64,000 nucleotides of DNA from Bacillota bacterium (GTDB taxonomy: Bacteria > Bacillota > Clostridia > Lachnospirales > Lachnospiraceae). The stretch is from positions 209,041-273,040 of the forward strand of contig JAEWIZ010000015.1 in NCBI GenBank assembly GCA_023386815.1, given 5' to 3'. Positions 24,030 to 32,460 of this stretch are shown here, piece after piece. The stretch's first letter is position 1; each line of letters opens with the position of its first letter. Below the pieces are notes generated by a model. The model searched no databases and was not told the DNA's origin. It saw nothing but the letters and a program-made list of their open reading frames with translations. The position numbers and the translations under genes were made by a program.

Positions 24030-24860
24030 TTATATAAATCTTGCACAGACCATGCGATCCAGTCCGCTAAGATCCTTCTTAATTACAATTTCCGCATATC
24101 CTTCCTCTTGAAGTATATGCTTTACATCATTTCCCTGGTCATATCCTATCTCAAAGAAAAGATAACCATTTTTCTTTAGATGCGCTTTTGAATCAACCGC
24201 AATACTGCGATAGAATTTAAGTCCATCTTCACTACCATCAAGTGCTAAATGTGGCTCATGATCTTTTACCTCCGGCATTAATTCCTCGATTATGCTGGTC
24301 CGTATATAGGGCGGATTTGAAACAATGATATCAAAGCTTCGATTAACCTGTTGGAACAAATTACTCAGCACAAATTCTACCTTTGCGTCCAGCTTTACTG
24401 CATTTCGTTTTGCAATCATAAGCGCCTGTTCAGATATATCAACTCCATACGCACTTTCTAACTCTCCCAGCTTTTCAAGGCTGATTATAATACAGCCTGA
24501 TCCGGTACACATATCAAGCACAGACTTCCCCTTGCAAATCTTAAGTATCTCTTCTACTAAACCTTCCGTATCCTGTCGCGGAATTAGCACATCCTTGCTC
24601 ACATCGAATTCCAGTCCCATAAATTCCTGGGTTCCTGTCAAGTGCTGCAAAGGTATATGCCTGGCTCTTTCTTCTACATAGGAAAGATAGCGTTCAGCTT
24701 CTTCGTCTGAAGCCACCTCATCCCCGCGTAATAGATAATCTGTTCTATTAATATGAAAAACATAAGTCATCAAATACCAAGCATCTAAATCAGCATCGGG
24801 GATCTCCCGCTCTAGTAGCTTCGTCTTCGCTGTCTGCAATAACTCTTTATAAGTACTCAT
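24030..24860 (-). CDS. prmC: Release factor glutamine methyltransferase
   Basis: 276-aa SAM-dependent methyltransferase that N5-methylates the GGQ glutamine of RF1 and RF2. An N-terminal helical domain is followed by LIPRQDTEGLVE, the SAM motif VLDMCTGSGCI and the catalytic NPPY in IIVSNPPYI. Length is standard. GGAG lies close before the ATG at 24860. It is situated between the DUF1385 gene and prfA in one minus-strand unit. Confidence 0.96.
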   Translation of the reverse strand: MSTYKELLQTAKTKLLEREIPDADLDAWYLMTYVFHINRTDYLLRGDEVASDEEAERYLSYVEERARHIPLQHLTGTQEFMGLEFDVSKDVLIPRQDTEGLVEEILKICKGKSVLDMCTGSGCIIISLEKLGELESAYGVDISEQALMIAKRNAVKLDAKVEFVLSNLFQQVNRSFDIIVSNPPYIRTSIIEELMPEVKDHEPHLALDGSEDGLKFYRSIAVDSKAHLKKNGYLFFEIGYDQGNDVKHILQEEGYAEIVIKKDLSGLDRMVCARFI

Positions 24861-24898
24861 GATTATTCTCCATGAACCAGCTAGTCACTATCTGTGTT

Positions 24899-26293
24899 TC
24901 ATTTATTCTGTCCATCAAAGAATTTATCCAAAGCCTTGAGGATTTCATCATCCTCTTCCTCCGACTCATCATTTATGATCGGTTTAAATGGAACCGGTGT
25001 TATGCCCTGATTGCGATTATTCTTATTAGGATAGGAAGCATCTTTCGTAACTACCTCTTCTTTTGTTGCTGCTTCCTTAGTAGCTGCTGCTTCTTGCATT
25101 ACGGACTCTTCCTTTTCGGAAACAGTTCTTTTTCTGCTCTTTCCTTTTGTATCCTTTGACTTTTTCTCTTTCGAATATGTATTTGTAACACTCTTAGTAT
25201 TATTGTCTTTTTCACTTTTATCATCCACAGGTGAGGTTACTAAAAATGCTTTCCAATCAAATACTGCGCCAACAGATTGGATTGCAACTTCAATCATCTC
25301 GTCATCTGGCTCTTTGGTTGTCAAGCCTTGCATCCATAAACCTGGCAGACTCATTATATGTATGAATCCACTTTCACTCTTTCCTGCTAAACGAATAAAT
25401 TCATAGGAGACACCCGCGATCAATGGAACTAACAACACTCTGCTTACAATTCTCATGATCATATCATCAACTGGTAATAGTATAAAGAAAAACAAGCTGA
25501 TAATAATCACGAGTAACAAAAATCCGGTTCCACAGCACTTGTGTTGCTTCGATTGCCCTTTTACATTCTCAAGCGTGAGTTCAAATCCTTGTTCAAGACA
25601 GTTTATCGTCTTGTGTTCTGCTCCATGATACATAAAGACACGCTTAACTTCTGGCATCTTTGTTGCCACAATGACATAGCCAATAAAAATCACAAGGCGC
25701 AGCATACCTTCCATAGATGTTAATGTATAATCATTAGATATCCACCGAGAAAACAAATTAGTAATTATTACGGGTAGAACCATAAACAAAGCAACTGACA
25801 GTGCAATGGAAAGCACTACAGCTACTGCCGTTAGGACTGCATTGCTTTTATTACTCTTTTTATCCTGTTTCTCTTCCTTCGTAGTCTCAGCTTTCACCAT
25901 CGCTTCAACCGCGCTATCATCAATCACTTCATCTATTTCAAAATCATCATCATAATCTAGGATGTTTTTTTCAATTTTATTTTTTCCCTTATTTTTTATA
26001 TCCTTAGATTTGATTTCTTCTTCATCTTCAAAAAATCTGGTCGAAAAATTCAAAACCTTAAGTCCGACCACCACCACCTCGACAAAGGCGAGCATACCAC
26101 GAAAGATTGGCAATTTAAACAATTTCACCTTGTCAGAAAAATCAGTATAAGTACTTTTTTCCACCACAATCTCATTATTCGGTTTGCGAACTGCCACGGC
26201 GTATTCATCTTTGTGCTTCATCATAACGCCTTCCATGACAGCCATGCCGCCAATACCTGATGGTTTCATCTTCACACCCAAACCTTTCATCAT
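24899..26293 (-). CDS. DUF1385 (YqhQ-like) membrane protein with extended acidic tail
   Basis: 464-aa member of the DUF1385 family. The family start GIGGMAVMEGVMMK, the GAEHKTINCLEQG motif near the middle and several transmembrane helices are present. A charged Lys/Glu/Asp-rich insertion (about residues 90-140) and a ~115-residue hydrophilic tail rich in Lys, Glu, Thr and Ser make it longer than the common ~300-aa form. Two ATGs at 26293/26290 lack a clear SD; a later ATG at codon 9 is equally credible. The family sits beside rpmE-prmC-prfA in many clostridia; its molecular function is not established. Confidence 0.85.
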   Translation of the reverse strand: MMKGLGVKMKPSGIGGMAVMEGVMMKHKDEYAVAVRKPNNEIVVEKSTYTDFSDKVKLFKLPIFRGMLAFVEVVVVGLKVLNFSTRFFEDEEEIKSKDIKNKGKNKIEKNILDYDDDFEIDEVIDDSAVEAMVKAETTKEEKQDKKSNKSNAVLTAVAVVLSIALSVALFMVLPVIITNLFSRWISNDYTLTSMEGMLRLVIFIGYVIVATKMPEVKRVFMYHGAEHKTINCLEQGFELTLENVKGQSKQHKCCGTGFLLLVIIISLFFFILLPVDDMIMRIVSRVLLVPLIAGVSYEFIRLAGKSESGFIHIMSLPGLWMQGLTTKEPDDEMIEVAIQSVGAVFDWKAFLVTSPVDDKSEKDNNTKSVTNTYSKEKKSKDTKGKSRKRTVSEKEESVMQEAAATKEAATKEEVVTKDASYPNKNNRNQGITPVPFKPIINDESEEEDDEILKALDKFFDGQNK

Positions 26294-26358
26294 ATTCGGT
26301 CATTTTCATGGCCTAGTTCTTTCGTTATAACTGTGCAGGCTTAAACTAAGCTTGTATT

Positions 26359-26390
26359 AAAAAATAGGCTGAGGAACGTATACCTCAACC
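26359..26390 (-). terminator. Intrinsic terminator after rpmE
   Basis: GGTTGAGG and CCTCAGCC pair on the minus strand, followed by TATTTTTT. It lies between rpmE and the DUF1385 gene. Confidence 0.8.
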
Positions 26391-26445
26391 CAATTTTTCA
26401 TGTTTCAATTTTCATGCTAAGAAAAGCAAATGCATTTTCAATGAT

Positions 26446-26649
26446 TTATTTGTTTAAACCATACTTACGGTTGAACTTATCAATAGCTCCACGAGCAGCA
26501 GAAGCTTTCACCTGTCCAGTGTAGAATGAATGACACTTGGAGCAGATTTCAGTATGGATTTCGCTCTTGGTGGATCCTGTTACAAATTCGTTACCGCAGT
26601 TGCAAACAACCTTAGCCTGATGATATTTGGGATGGATTCCTTCTTTCAT
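26446..26649 (-). CDS. rpmE: 50S ribosomal protein L31 (zinc-binding form)
   Basis: 67-aa L31 with the start MKEGIHPKYHQAKVVCNCGN and a four-Cys pattern (CNCGNEF and CSKCHSFY), i.e. the C+ zinc form rather than the zinc-independent paralogue. AGAGGTGA precedes the ATG by 6 nt. It is usually directly next to rho; here a sugar PTS block separates the two. A terminator follows. Confidence 0.98.
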   Translation of the reverse strand: MKEGIHPKYHQAKVVCNCGNEFVTGSTKSEIHTEICSKCHSFYTGQVKASAARGAIDKFNRKYGLNK

Positions 26650-26796
26650 GATTTCACCTCTTTACGATCAATTCGTTATCTATTGGTCAGAATATTTCCA
26701 ATCTAATAAACAGCTTACTAAGTATAGCATAGGAACGCTTAATATGCAATACCTAAAAGACAATTTTGGATTTCGATTTTATTTGATTGTTTCAAA

Positions 26797-28425
26797 CTAT
26801 TTATCCGAACTTAAATCTATACTTCTTACTTTATCCCTTAATGTCAGCACTAAATTAGGAGAAACGGATATTTCATCCAATCCCATTCTAAGAAATGTTG
26901 CAATCTGTGTGGTATCAGCTCCCAGCTCACCACAGATACCTACCCAGCAACCACCTTTATGACCATTCTCAATTACCATCTGAATCATTCTGAGAATAGC
27001 CGGATGATGAGCATCGTAAATATCATCCAGTTTCGGATTCTGTCTGTCAATCGCTAATGTATACTGGGTCAAATCATTGGTTCCTATACTAAAGAAATCC
27101 ACTTCCTCCGCGAGTAAATCACTGATCATAACTGCTGCAGGCGTTTCTATCATAATTCCTTGCTCTACATCTTGAAACGGTATACCCTGCAGGGTCAGCT
27201 CGTCTTGGACGGACTTTACAATTTCTTTAATCTTTTTAACTTCCCCAACCGATATGATCATCGGATACATGATTGCAACCTTCCCATATACACTTGCCCG
27301 GTAAATGGCGCGAAGCTGTGTTTTGAATATATCAGGCTGATTCAAACAGATACGTATCGCGCGATAACCCATTGCTGGATTCTCCTCTTTCTCAATGCCA
27401 AAATAGTCCGCCTGTTTATCCGCTCCAATATCCAACGTACGAATAATTACTTTTTTGCCTGCCATGGTTTCTATGACTGTTTTGTAGGTCTGGAACTGCT
27501 CCTCCTCGGACGGAAATGTATTCTTCTCCAGGTATAAAAACTCGCTACGAAACAGCCCGATTCCTCCGGCATCCTGCCCAAGCACGCTGGCTACATCAGA
27601 TACACTTCCAATATTAGCAAAAATATCAATTTTCCTACCATCAATTGTAATATTTTCTTTTCCTTTTAGCTCCTGCTGCAGCTTTCTCTTATAGATATCC
27701 TCCTGTTGACGCTCTTTCATGGAATCCAGTACCAGTTGTGTAGGCTCCAGGATAAAAGCTCCTTCATAGCCATCAACAATTGCCTCTATCCCATCACAAC
27801 TCTCGTCATAGTCCACACCAATTAAAGCAGGAATATTCATCATTCTGGCAAGAATCGCTGTGTGAGAATTCGTAGAGCCCTTTCTGGTGACAAAGGCCAG
27901 CACCTTCGTCTTATCAAGCTGCAAGGTCGCGCTTGGAGCTAAATCATCTGCCACTAAAATGTAAGGCTCATCGGATCGAGTCACACTTTCTCCTACTCCC
28001 TGCAATATCTTAATCAGTCGATTCGTAATATCCTTAACATCAGCAGCACGTTCCTTCATATAATCATCTTCCATTGAGGAAAACATTTCAGCAAAATTAT
28101 CTCCGGTTGAAGCAGCCGCATATTCCGCATTTATCTGCTCGTTTCTAATCATATGTGTAATGGAATCCACATAATCCTGATCCTCGAGCATCATCTGATG
28201 AACTTCGAAAATCATAGCATTTTGTTCGCCAACTTCAACAACTGCCTTTTCATATAATCTCTGCAGCTCTTCCTTTGCTTTTTCTCTAGCCTCATCAACA
28301 CGTAAGATTTCTGCTTCCACATCATTAATATGTTTTCTGCGTACCTGTCCTTCGTTTTTATGAAAAACAATTACTTTTCCGATAGCGACACCGCCAAATA
28401 CGCTCTTACCATTATATTTTTTCAT
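26797..28425 (-). CDS. ptsI: PTS enzyme I (phosphoenolpyruvate-protein phosphotransferase)
   Basis: 542-aa EI, which takes phosphate from PEP and passes it to HPr. The active-site His188 lies in RKGSTNSHTAILAR. The PEP-binding barrel carries GIGLFRSEFLYL, IRTLDIGADKQ and the C-terminal FSIGTNDLTQYT and CGELG. It is slightly shorter than the usual ~570 aa, ending shortly after VRSIDLSS. The SD AGGAG lies 7 nt before the ATG. ptsH is 23 nt upstream, so the two are co-transcribed. Confidence 0.97.
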   Translation of the reverse strand: MKKYNGKSVFGGVAIGKVIVFHKNEGQVRRKHINDVEAEILRVDEAREKAKEELQRLYEKAVVEVGEQNAMIFEVHQMMLEDQDYVDSITHMIRNEQINAEYAAASTGDNFAEMFSSMEDDYMKERAADVKDITNRLIKILQGVGESVTRSDEPYILVADDLAPSATLQLDKTKVLAFVTRKGSTNSHTAILARMMNIPALIGVDYDESCDGIEAIVDGYEGAFILEPTQLVLDSMKERQQEDIYKRKLQQELKGKENITIDGRKIDIFANIGSVSDVASVLGQDAGGIGLFRSEFLYLEKNTFPSEEEQFQTYKTVIETMAGKKVIIRTLDIGADKQADYFGIEKEENPAMGYRAIRICLNQPDIFKTQLRAIYRASVYGKVAIMYPMIISVGEVKKIKEIVKSVQDELTLQGIPFQDVEQGIMIETPAAVMISDLLAEEVDFFSIGTNDLTQYTLAIDRQNPKLDDIYDAHHPAILRMIQMVIENGHKGGCWVGICGELGADTTQIATFLRMGLDEISVSPNLVLTLRDKVRSIDLSSDK

Positions 28426-28448
28426 CCTTTTTCTCCTGTATTTATTTC

Positions 28449-28706
28449 TTACAAGTTACCTTCAATGAATTCCTGAATTGCGGAATATGCCTCCTGTTCA
28501 TCATTACCAGAAATTTTTATTGTTATTTCATCTCCCTGCTTTGCACCCAGCCCCATAATACCAAAGATTTTCTTTAGATCTGCTGACTTATCGCCCTTTA
28601 ATATGGATATATCCGATTGAAAAGCACTCGCTTTCTTAACTAATAACCCTGCTGGTCTGGCGTGAATGCCTTGTGCATCCTTGATTTTATAATGAAACTC
28701 TTTCAT
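28449..28706 (-). CDS. ptsH: Phosphocarrier protein HPr, with Lys at position 46
   Basis: 85-aa HPr, which receives phosphate on His15 (in DAQGIHARPAG) from enzyme I and hands it to EIIA domains. The fold motifs are complete. The region that in Bacillus reads LKSIMGVMSLG here reads LKKIFGIMGLG. Position 46, the serine phosphorylated by HPr kinase, is therefore lysine (codon AAA). If this is the only HPr, classical HPr-Ser-P/CcpA repression could not act through it. The ATG at 28706 is chosen with GAGGTG 6 nt upstream; a GTG three codons earlier overlaps that SD. Confidence 0.96.
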   Translation of the reverse strand: MKEFHYKIKDAQGIHARPAGLLVKKASAFQSDISILKGDKSADLKKIFGIMGLGAKQGDEITIKISGNDEQEAYSAIQEFIEGNL

Positions 28707-28829
28707 AATAAGCACCTCATTTTATATTTTTAATATTCAATGTTACTATGCGTTACCTCTGGAAAATTATACACTTATCATTGTTTGATCTATTTCTAAT
28801 CTATTTCTTTTATTCTACTTCTTTTAAAT

Positions 28830-30980
28830 CTACTTCACACTTAATATCTGTTCTTCTGCTTTTACAAAGTTCTTTTTCAGGATCTTGATCTCAGAAAACT
28901 CATCTGTATTCGTAACAATCACCGGGGTCACCACACGGTATCCCGCATCCGCAATCATCTTCCTGTCAAAGTAACCAATTACATCGCCCTTCTTCAGTAT
29001 ATCCCCTGCACTTACTTTAATGTCAAAGCCCTTACCGTTTAGTTGAACAGTATCAATACCAATATGAATTAATAGTTCAACCTTTCCACAGCTTAATCCT
29101 ATGGCATGCTTGGTATCAAAGATTGTTTCCACCTTACAGTTACATGGTGCGACCACTTTTCCTTCCGTAGGATCAATCGCAAAACCTTGTCCTAACATTC
29201 CTTCTGAAAAAACTCCGTCACCAATTTCAGATAACTCCATTACCCTGCCATTTAGTGGAGAATATATCATGGTTTCCTGGCCCATCGCATTTTCTTTTGA
29301 ATCTGGTTCATTGCTTTTATTAAGTTTCGGATTGTCTATTCTTGTTTTTTGAGAATCGTTCGCTTTTTTCTCTGTTACTAGTCCCTCTGTTGCAAGATAA
29401 TCCTCCAGATTCGATTTAATAACAGTTACTCGCGGTCCATATATGATCTGAATCCCTGTTCCCTTATGGACAACACCGGCAGCTCCAGTTGTTTTTAAAA
29501 GATCATCTTTTACTTTCTCACCATCAAAAACAGTTATTCGTAATCTGGTTGCACAACAGTCCACATCACTGATATTTGCCTTTCCTCCAAGCCCTTCTGT
29601 AATCGCTGCAGAGAGTCCATCCTCATCCGTCGTTTTATCTTTCTTTGCTGCATCTTTCTTCTGGTTATAATCAGCTCTTGTATATAACTTCGTTTCTTCA
29701 TGATCCGCTTCTCGACCAGGAGTCTTCAAATTCAGTTTTTTAATTAAGAAGCTAAACAAGAAATAATACACTGCAAAATAAATAATTCCTACCGGAACAA
29801 TAAGCAGCCATGAGGTCTTCGTATTTCCTTGCAAAATACCAAACATGAATAAGTCAATGAAACCGCCGGAAAATGTCAAACCTACTGCGATATTCAGTGC
29901 TTGTGCTATCGCGTAAGCAAGACCCGCCATAATGGCATTAATTCCAAACAAAACAGGTGCTACGAATAGGAAGGAGAATTCAATTGGCTCCGTGATACCT
30001 GTCATAATAGAAGTAAGCGCTGCTGAAAATAATAATCCATAAACCTCCTTTTTTTTCTCAGGACGTGCACACCGATACATTGCTAAGGCTGCTCCCGGTA
30101 ATCCGAAGATATAAATTATAAATTCACCACTAAAAAATCTGGTTGCCAAGGTAGTAAAATGGGTTGTTGTCGGATCTGCCAATTGAGCAAAGAAAATATT
30201 CTGTGCACCTACAATATTCTGACCCGCAATCTCCATTGTCCCACCAATTGCCGTCTGCCAGAAAGGCATATAAAATACATGATGCAGACCAAAAGGAATC
30301 AGTAATCTCTTAATCATACCAAAGAAGAATGTTCCGATGACTCCTGAACTTTGCACCAATCCACCTAATTCATTAATACCAATTTGAACCGGCTGCCATA
30401 CATAAAACATTAGAATGCCAACAAAGGTAAAAACCACAGTGCTAATAATAGGAATAAATCTTGTGCCCTGGAAAAATGCGAAGGCTGCATGGAGTTCAAT
30501 CTTATAAAAACGATTATGCAACGCAGCGACCCCAAGTCCAACAATAATACCTCCGAAAGCCCCCATCTGCAAGGAGGTCATACCCATGACACTGCCCGTA
30601 GCTCCACTCATAAAGGCCTCTGGCCCACCGTAAATGGTTATCATTCCACTGATCGCAGAATGCATGACGAAAAACGCGATCATAGCGGATAAGGCTGCTA
30701 CCTCTTTTTCTTTCTTCGCCATACCAATTGCAACACCTACTGCAAAAATCAGTGGAAGGTTGTCAAATATAACACTACCACATTTACTCATAATTGTTAA
30801 GATATTGTAAATAATAGTACCTGGCCCCATAATCCCTAACAGGTTATAAGTTGCCAATGTGGTTTCATTTGTAAAGGAACTTCCTAAACCAAGTAAAAGT
30901 CCAGCAACCGGTAATACTGCAACTGGAAGCATAAAGGAACGTCCTACTCTTTGTAATACACTGAATGCTTTGTCTTTCAT
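28830..30980 (-). CDS. ptsG: PTS glucose-type transporter EIICBA
   Basis: 716-aa permease that imports and phosphorylates glucose (or GlcNAc). The EIIC membrane domain (about 1-420) starts FMLPVAVLPVAGLLLGLG and carries TGITEPIEFSFLFVAP. EIIB follows (about 450-530) with the phospho-Cys476 in DVDCCATRLR. EIIA ends the protein (about 570-716) with His625 (KHAIGL) and phospho-His639 (LLIHIGIDT). All phosphotransfer residues are present. Glucose is favoured over GlcNAc by overall motif style and by the GlcT-like neighbour, but not proven. GGAGG is 6 nt before the ATG. A RAT/terminator switch lies in its leader. Confidence 0.93.
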   Translation of the reverse strand: MKDKAFSVLQRVGRSFMLPVAVLPVAGLLLGLGSSFTNETTLATYNLLGIMGPGTIIYNILTIMSKCGSVIFDNLPLIFAVGVAIGMAKKEKEVAALSAMIAFFVMHSAISGMITIYGGPEAFMSGATGSVMGMTSLQMGAFGGIIVGLGVAALHNRFYKIELHAAFAFFQGTRFIPIISTVVFTFVGILMFYVWQPVQIGINELGGLVQSSGVIGTFFFGMIKRLLIPFGLHHVFYMPFWQTAIGGTMEIAGQNIVGAQNIFFAQLADPTTTHFTTLATRFFSGEFIIYIFGLPGAALAMYRCARPEKKKEVYGLLFSAALTSIMTGITEPIEFSFLFVAPVLFGINAIMAGLAYAIAQALNIAVGLTFSGGFIDLFMFGILQGNTKTSWLLIVPVGIIYFAVYYFLFSFLIKKLNLKTPGREADHEETKLYTRADYNQKKDAAKKDKTTDEDGLSAAITEGLGGKANISDVDCCATRLRITVFDGEKVKDDLLKTTGAAGVVHKGTGIQIIYGPRVTVIKSNLEDYLATEGLVTEKKANDSQKTRIDNPKLNKSNEPDSKENAMGQETMIYSPLNGRVMELSEIGDGVFSEGMLGQGFAIDPTEGKVVAPCNCKVETIFDTKHAIGLSCGKVELLIHIGIDTVQLNGKGFDIKVSAGDILKKGDVIGYFDRKMIADAGYRVVTPVIVTNTDEFSEIKILKKNFVKAEEQILSVK

Positions 30981-31095
30981 TATCTTACCTCCATTAAAAC
31001 TTATCTCTTAATTCCGCATATAGCAGACCATAAGATTCCTATGAAATTTCTATCCATTTGCAATCGTTAATGATCTTTCGTAATAGATCATGGAT

Positions 31096-31162
31096 AAAAA
31101 AAGACCGCTGACATTAATATGTACAATTCTTGCCAGAATAAGTACAACTAAGTCTGCGGTCT
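31096..31162 (-). terminator. Conditional terminator in ptsG leader
   Basis: On the minus strand AGACCGCAGAC pairs with GTCAGCGGTCT around a ~40-nt loop, followed by T7. Its 5' arm overlaps the end of the RAT element at 31158-31186. The remaining 31021-31095 has a small stem (ATGATCT/AGATCAT) before the SD. Confidence 0.85.
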
Positions 31163-31186
31163 TGCCCCAAACAAGGGTCACAAGCC
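31158..31186 (-). promoter_or_regulatory. RAT (ribonucleic antiterminator) element of ptsG
   Basis: A 29-nt segment on the minus strand starts GGCTTGTGAC and ends GGGGCAAGACC. It has the same length and the same invariant positions (GG, TTGT, AC, GGCAA, ACC) as the LicT/SacY/GlcT RAT consensus. It overlaps the terminator stem by five bases, as RATs do. When the antiterminator binds, the terminator cannot form. Confidence 0.88.
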
Positions 31187-31290
31187 AATTATTTAATTTT
31201 GATATCACACATTAATATAAACACAAATTATATAACACAATTACATTATTTGAAAAATAATCTCACTAGTTTCGCTTCTCAAACTCTAGA

Positions 31291-32142
31291 CTATTCTTTT
31301 CTTTTCATTAGCTTTCCTAGATGTGTCATCAGGAAAAACATCTCTTCGCTAGAAAGCAGATGTTTAAAATTACTTTGAATATAGCTCTGAATGCGTTTAG
31401 CACACAGAAAATCCTTAGGATACTTGTCTTGAACCAGCTTACGAATCATTAGTGTGAAATCACTATCATCCTCCTGCATGGTTTGATTCTTAAAGATGCG
31501 TTGTCCCAGAAACTTAAGATGAGTAATAAATCTTCCATAATCCAAAGATTCTTGGTTTAAGGATATCTTATAGTAGTCTTCAACAATTCCAATGATTCCT
31601 TGAATCATCATTGTAATACTTAGCATATCCCCCATACCGGTTTCCAGTTCTGCATTTACAATGTGCAATGCAACAAAACCAGCTTCATCTTCTGTTAGTT
31701 CAACACCAAGTTTATCTTTTATGACTGCAATTGCTTGAAGTCCTTGTGCATATTCGGCAGGATAGAAATTCTTAATTTCCCAAAGCATCTCATTCTTATA
31801 TTCTAATCCTGTCTTTTTTCTCTCTAAGGCAAAGCAAATATGATCCGTCAGGGTAACGTAGATATTCTGGCTGAGTCGCTTCCCTAGATTCAATTGGGTA
31901 TTTTCAATAATCTCTGTACAAACTGCAATATAATCAGATGGCATATTTTCCACTAGCTCTATCAGGTGATTAATTTGCCTTGGTGTGTCCATTCGGTAGA
32001 TTTTTTCAACCTTTTCTTCCGGAACACTATCACCCTTCGATTTATTGAAACCTATTCCAAGTCCTCTGACAATGATTTCTTTCTCATCTTTATCTTTCGA
32101 TATAACAAAGTTATTGCCAATCACCCGATCTATCTTATACAA
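31291..32142 (-). CDS. BglG family transcription antiterminator (GlcT/LicT type)
   Basis: RNA-binding antiterminator of 283 aa. A CAT RNA-binding domain (about 1-55, with VIGNNFVISKDKDEKEIIVRG and GIGFNKSKGD) is followed by PRD1 and PRD2. PRD1 carries TDHICFALER and PRD2 carries LGQRIFKNQ, MTHLGKL. Conserved histidines are the phosphorylation sites that report PTS flux. The start is judged to be a TTG at 32142 with GGAGGAGG 6 nt upstream. The ATG at 32169 lacks an SD and would put the SD inside the gene. It sits upstream of ptsG and has its own RAT-like leader, so it probably autoregulates. Confidence 0.92.
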   Translation of the reverse strand: MYKIDRVIGNNFVISKDKDEKEIIVRGLGIGFNKSKGDSVPEEKVEKIYRMDTPRQINHLIELVENMPSDYIAVCTEIIENTQLNLGKRLSQNIYVTLTDHICFALERKKTGLEYKNEMLWEIKNFYPAEYAQGLQAIAVIKDKLGVELTEDEAGFVALHIVNAELETGMGDMLSITMMIQGIIGIVEDYYKISLNQESLDYGRFITHLKFLGQRIFKNQTMQEDDSDFTLMIRKLVQDKYPKDFLCAKRIQSYIQSNFKHLLSSEEMFFLMTHLGKLMKRKE

Positions 32143-32256
32143 ATGGAACCTCCTCCTTGCCGAATTCATATAACCATAGTATCACCATAATGATGATTTT
32201 CTATCGTTATATCCGTAATACTTGGGCAAGTCGATGCTTTGAATTATCCAGTTCAT

Positions 32257-32315
32257 AAAAAAAATAGACCTACACTGTGCTTCCATATCAATAGGATATT
32301 CTACAATGCGGTCCT
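32257..32315 (-). terminator. Conditional terminator upstream of the antiterminator gene
   Basis: On the minus strand GGACC...TTGT pairs imperfectly with ACAG...GGTCT, followed by a T8 run. It begins within the RAT-like element at 32310-32338, so antitermination and termination are mutually exclusive. Confidence 0.7.
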
Positions 32316-32338
32316 GCCTGCTTTACCAGTCACAGCTA
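32310..32338 (-). promoter_or_regulatory. Second RAT-like element, in leader of the antiterminator gene
   Basis: A 29-nt minus-strand segment with TGTGACTG in its first half and AGCAGGCAGGACC at its end fits the RAT consensus at most conserved positions. The 5' GG is replaced. It overlaps a terminator exactly as the ptsG copy does, which argues for autoregulation of the antiterminator. Confidence 0.72.
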
Positions 32339-32460
32339 TCTTTAACTACTTGTAGAATAACATAATAATTTATATTTTGCAATATGAAATAAAAATTTTG
32401 TATATTTTGTCGAAAACCAAAGAATGCATTCTATCACATAAACCATCTTATAAGGCAATG

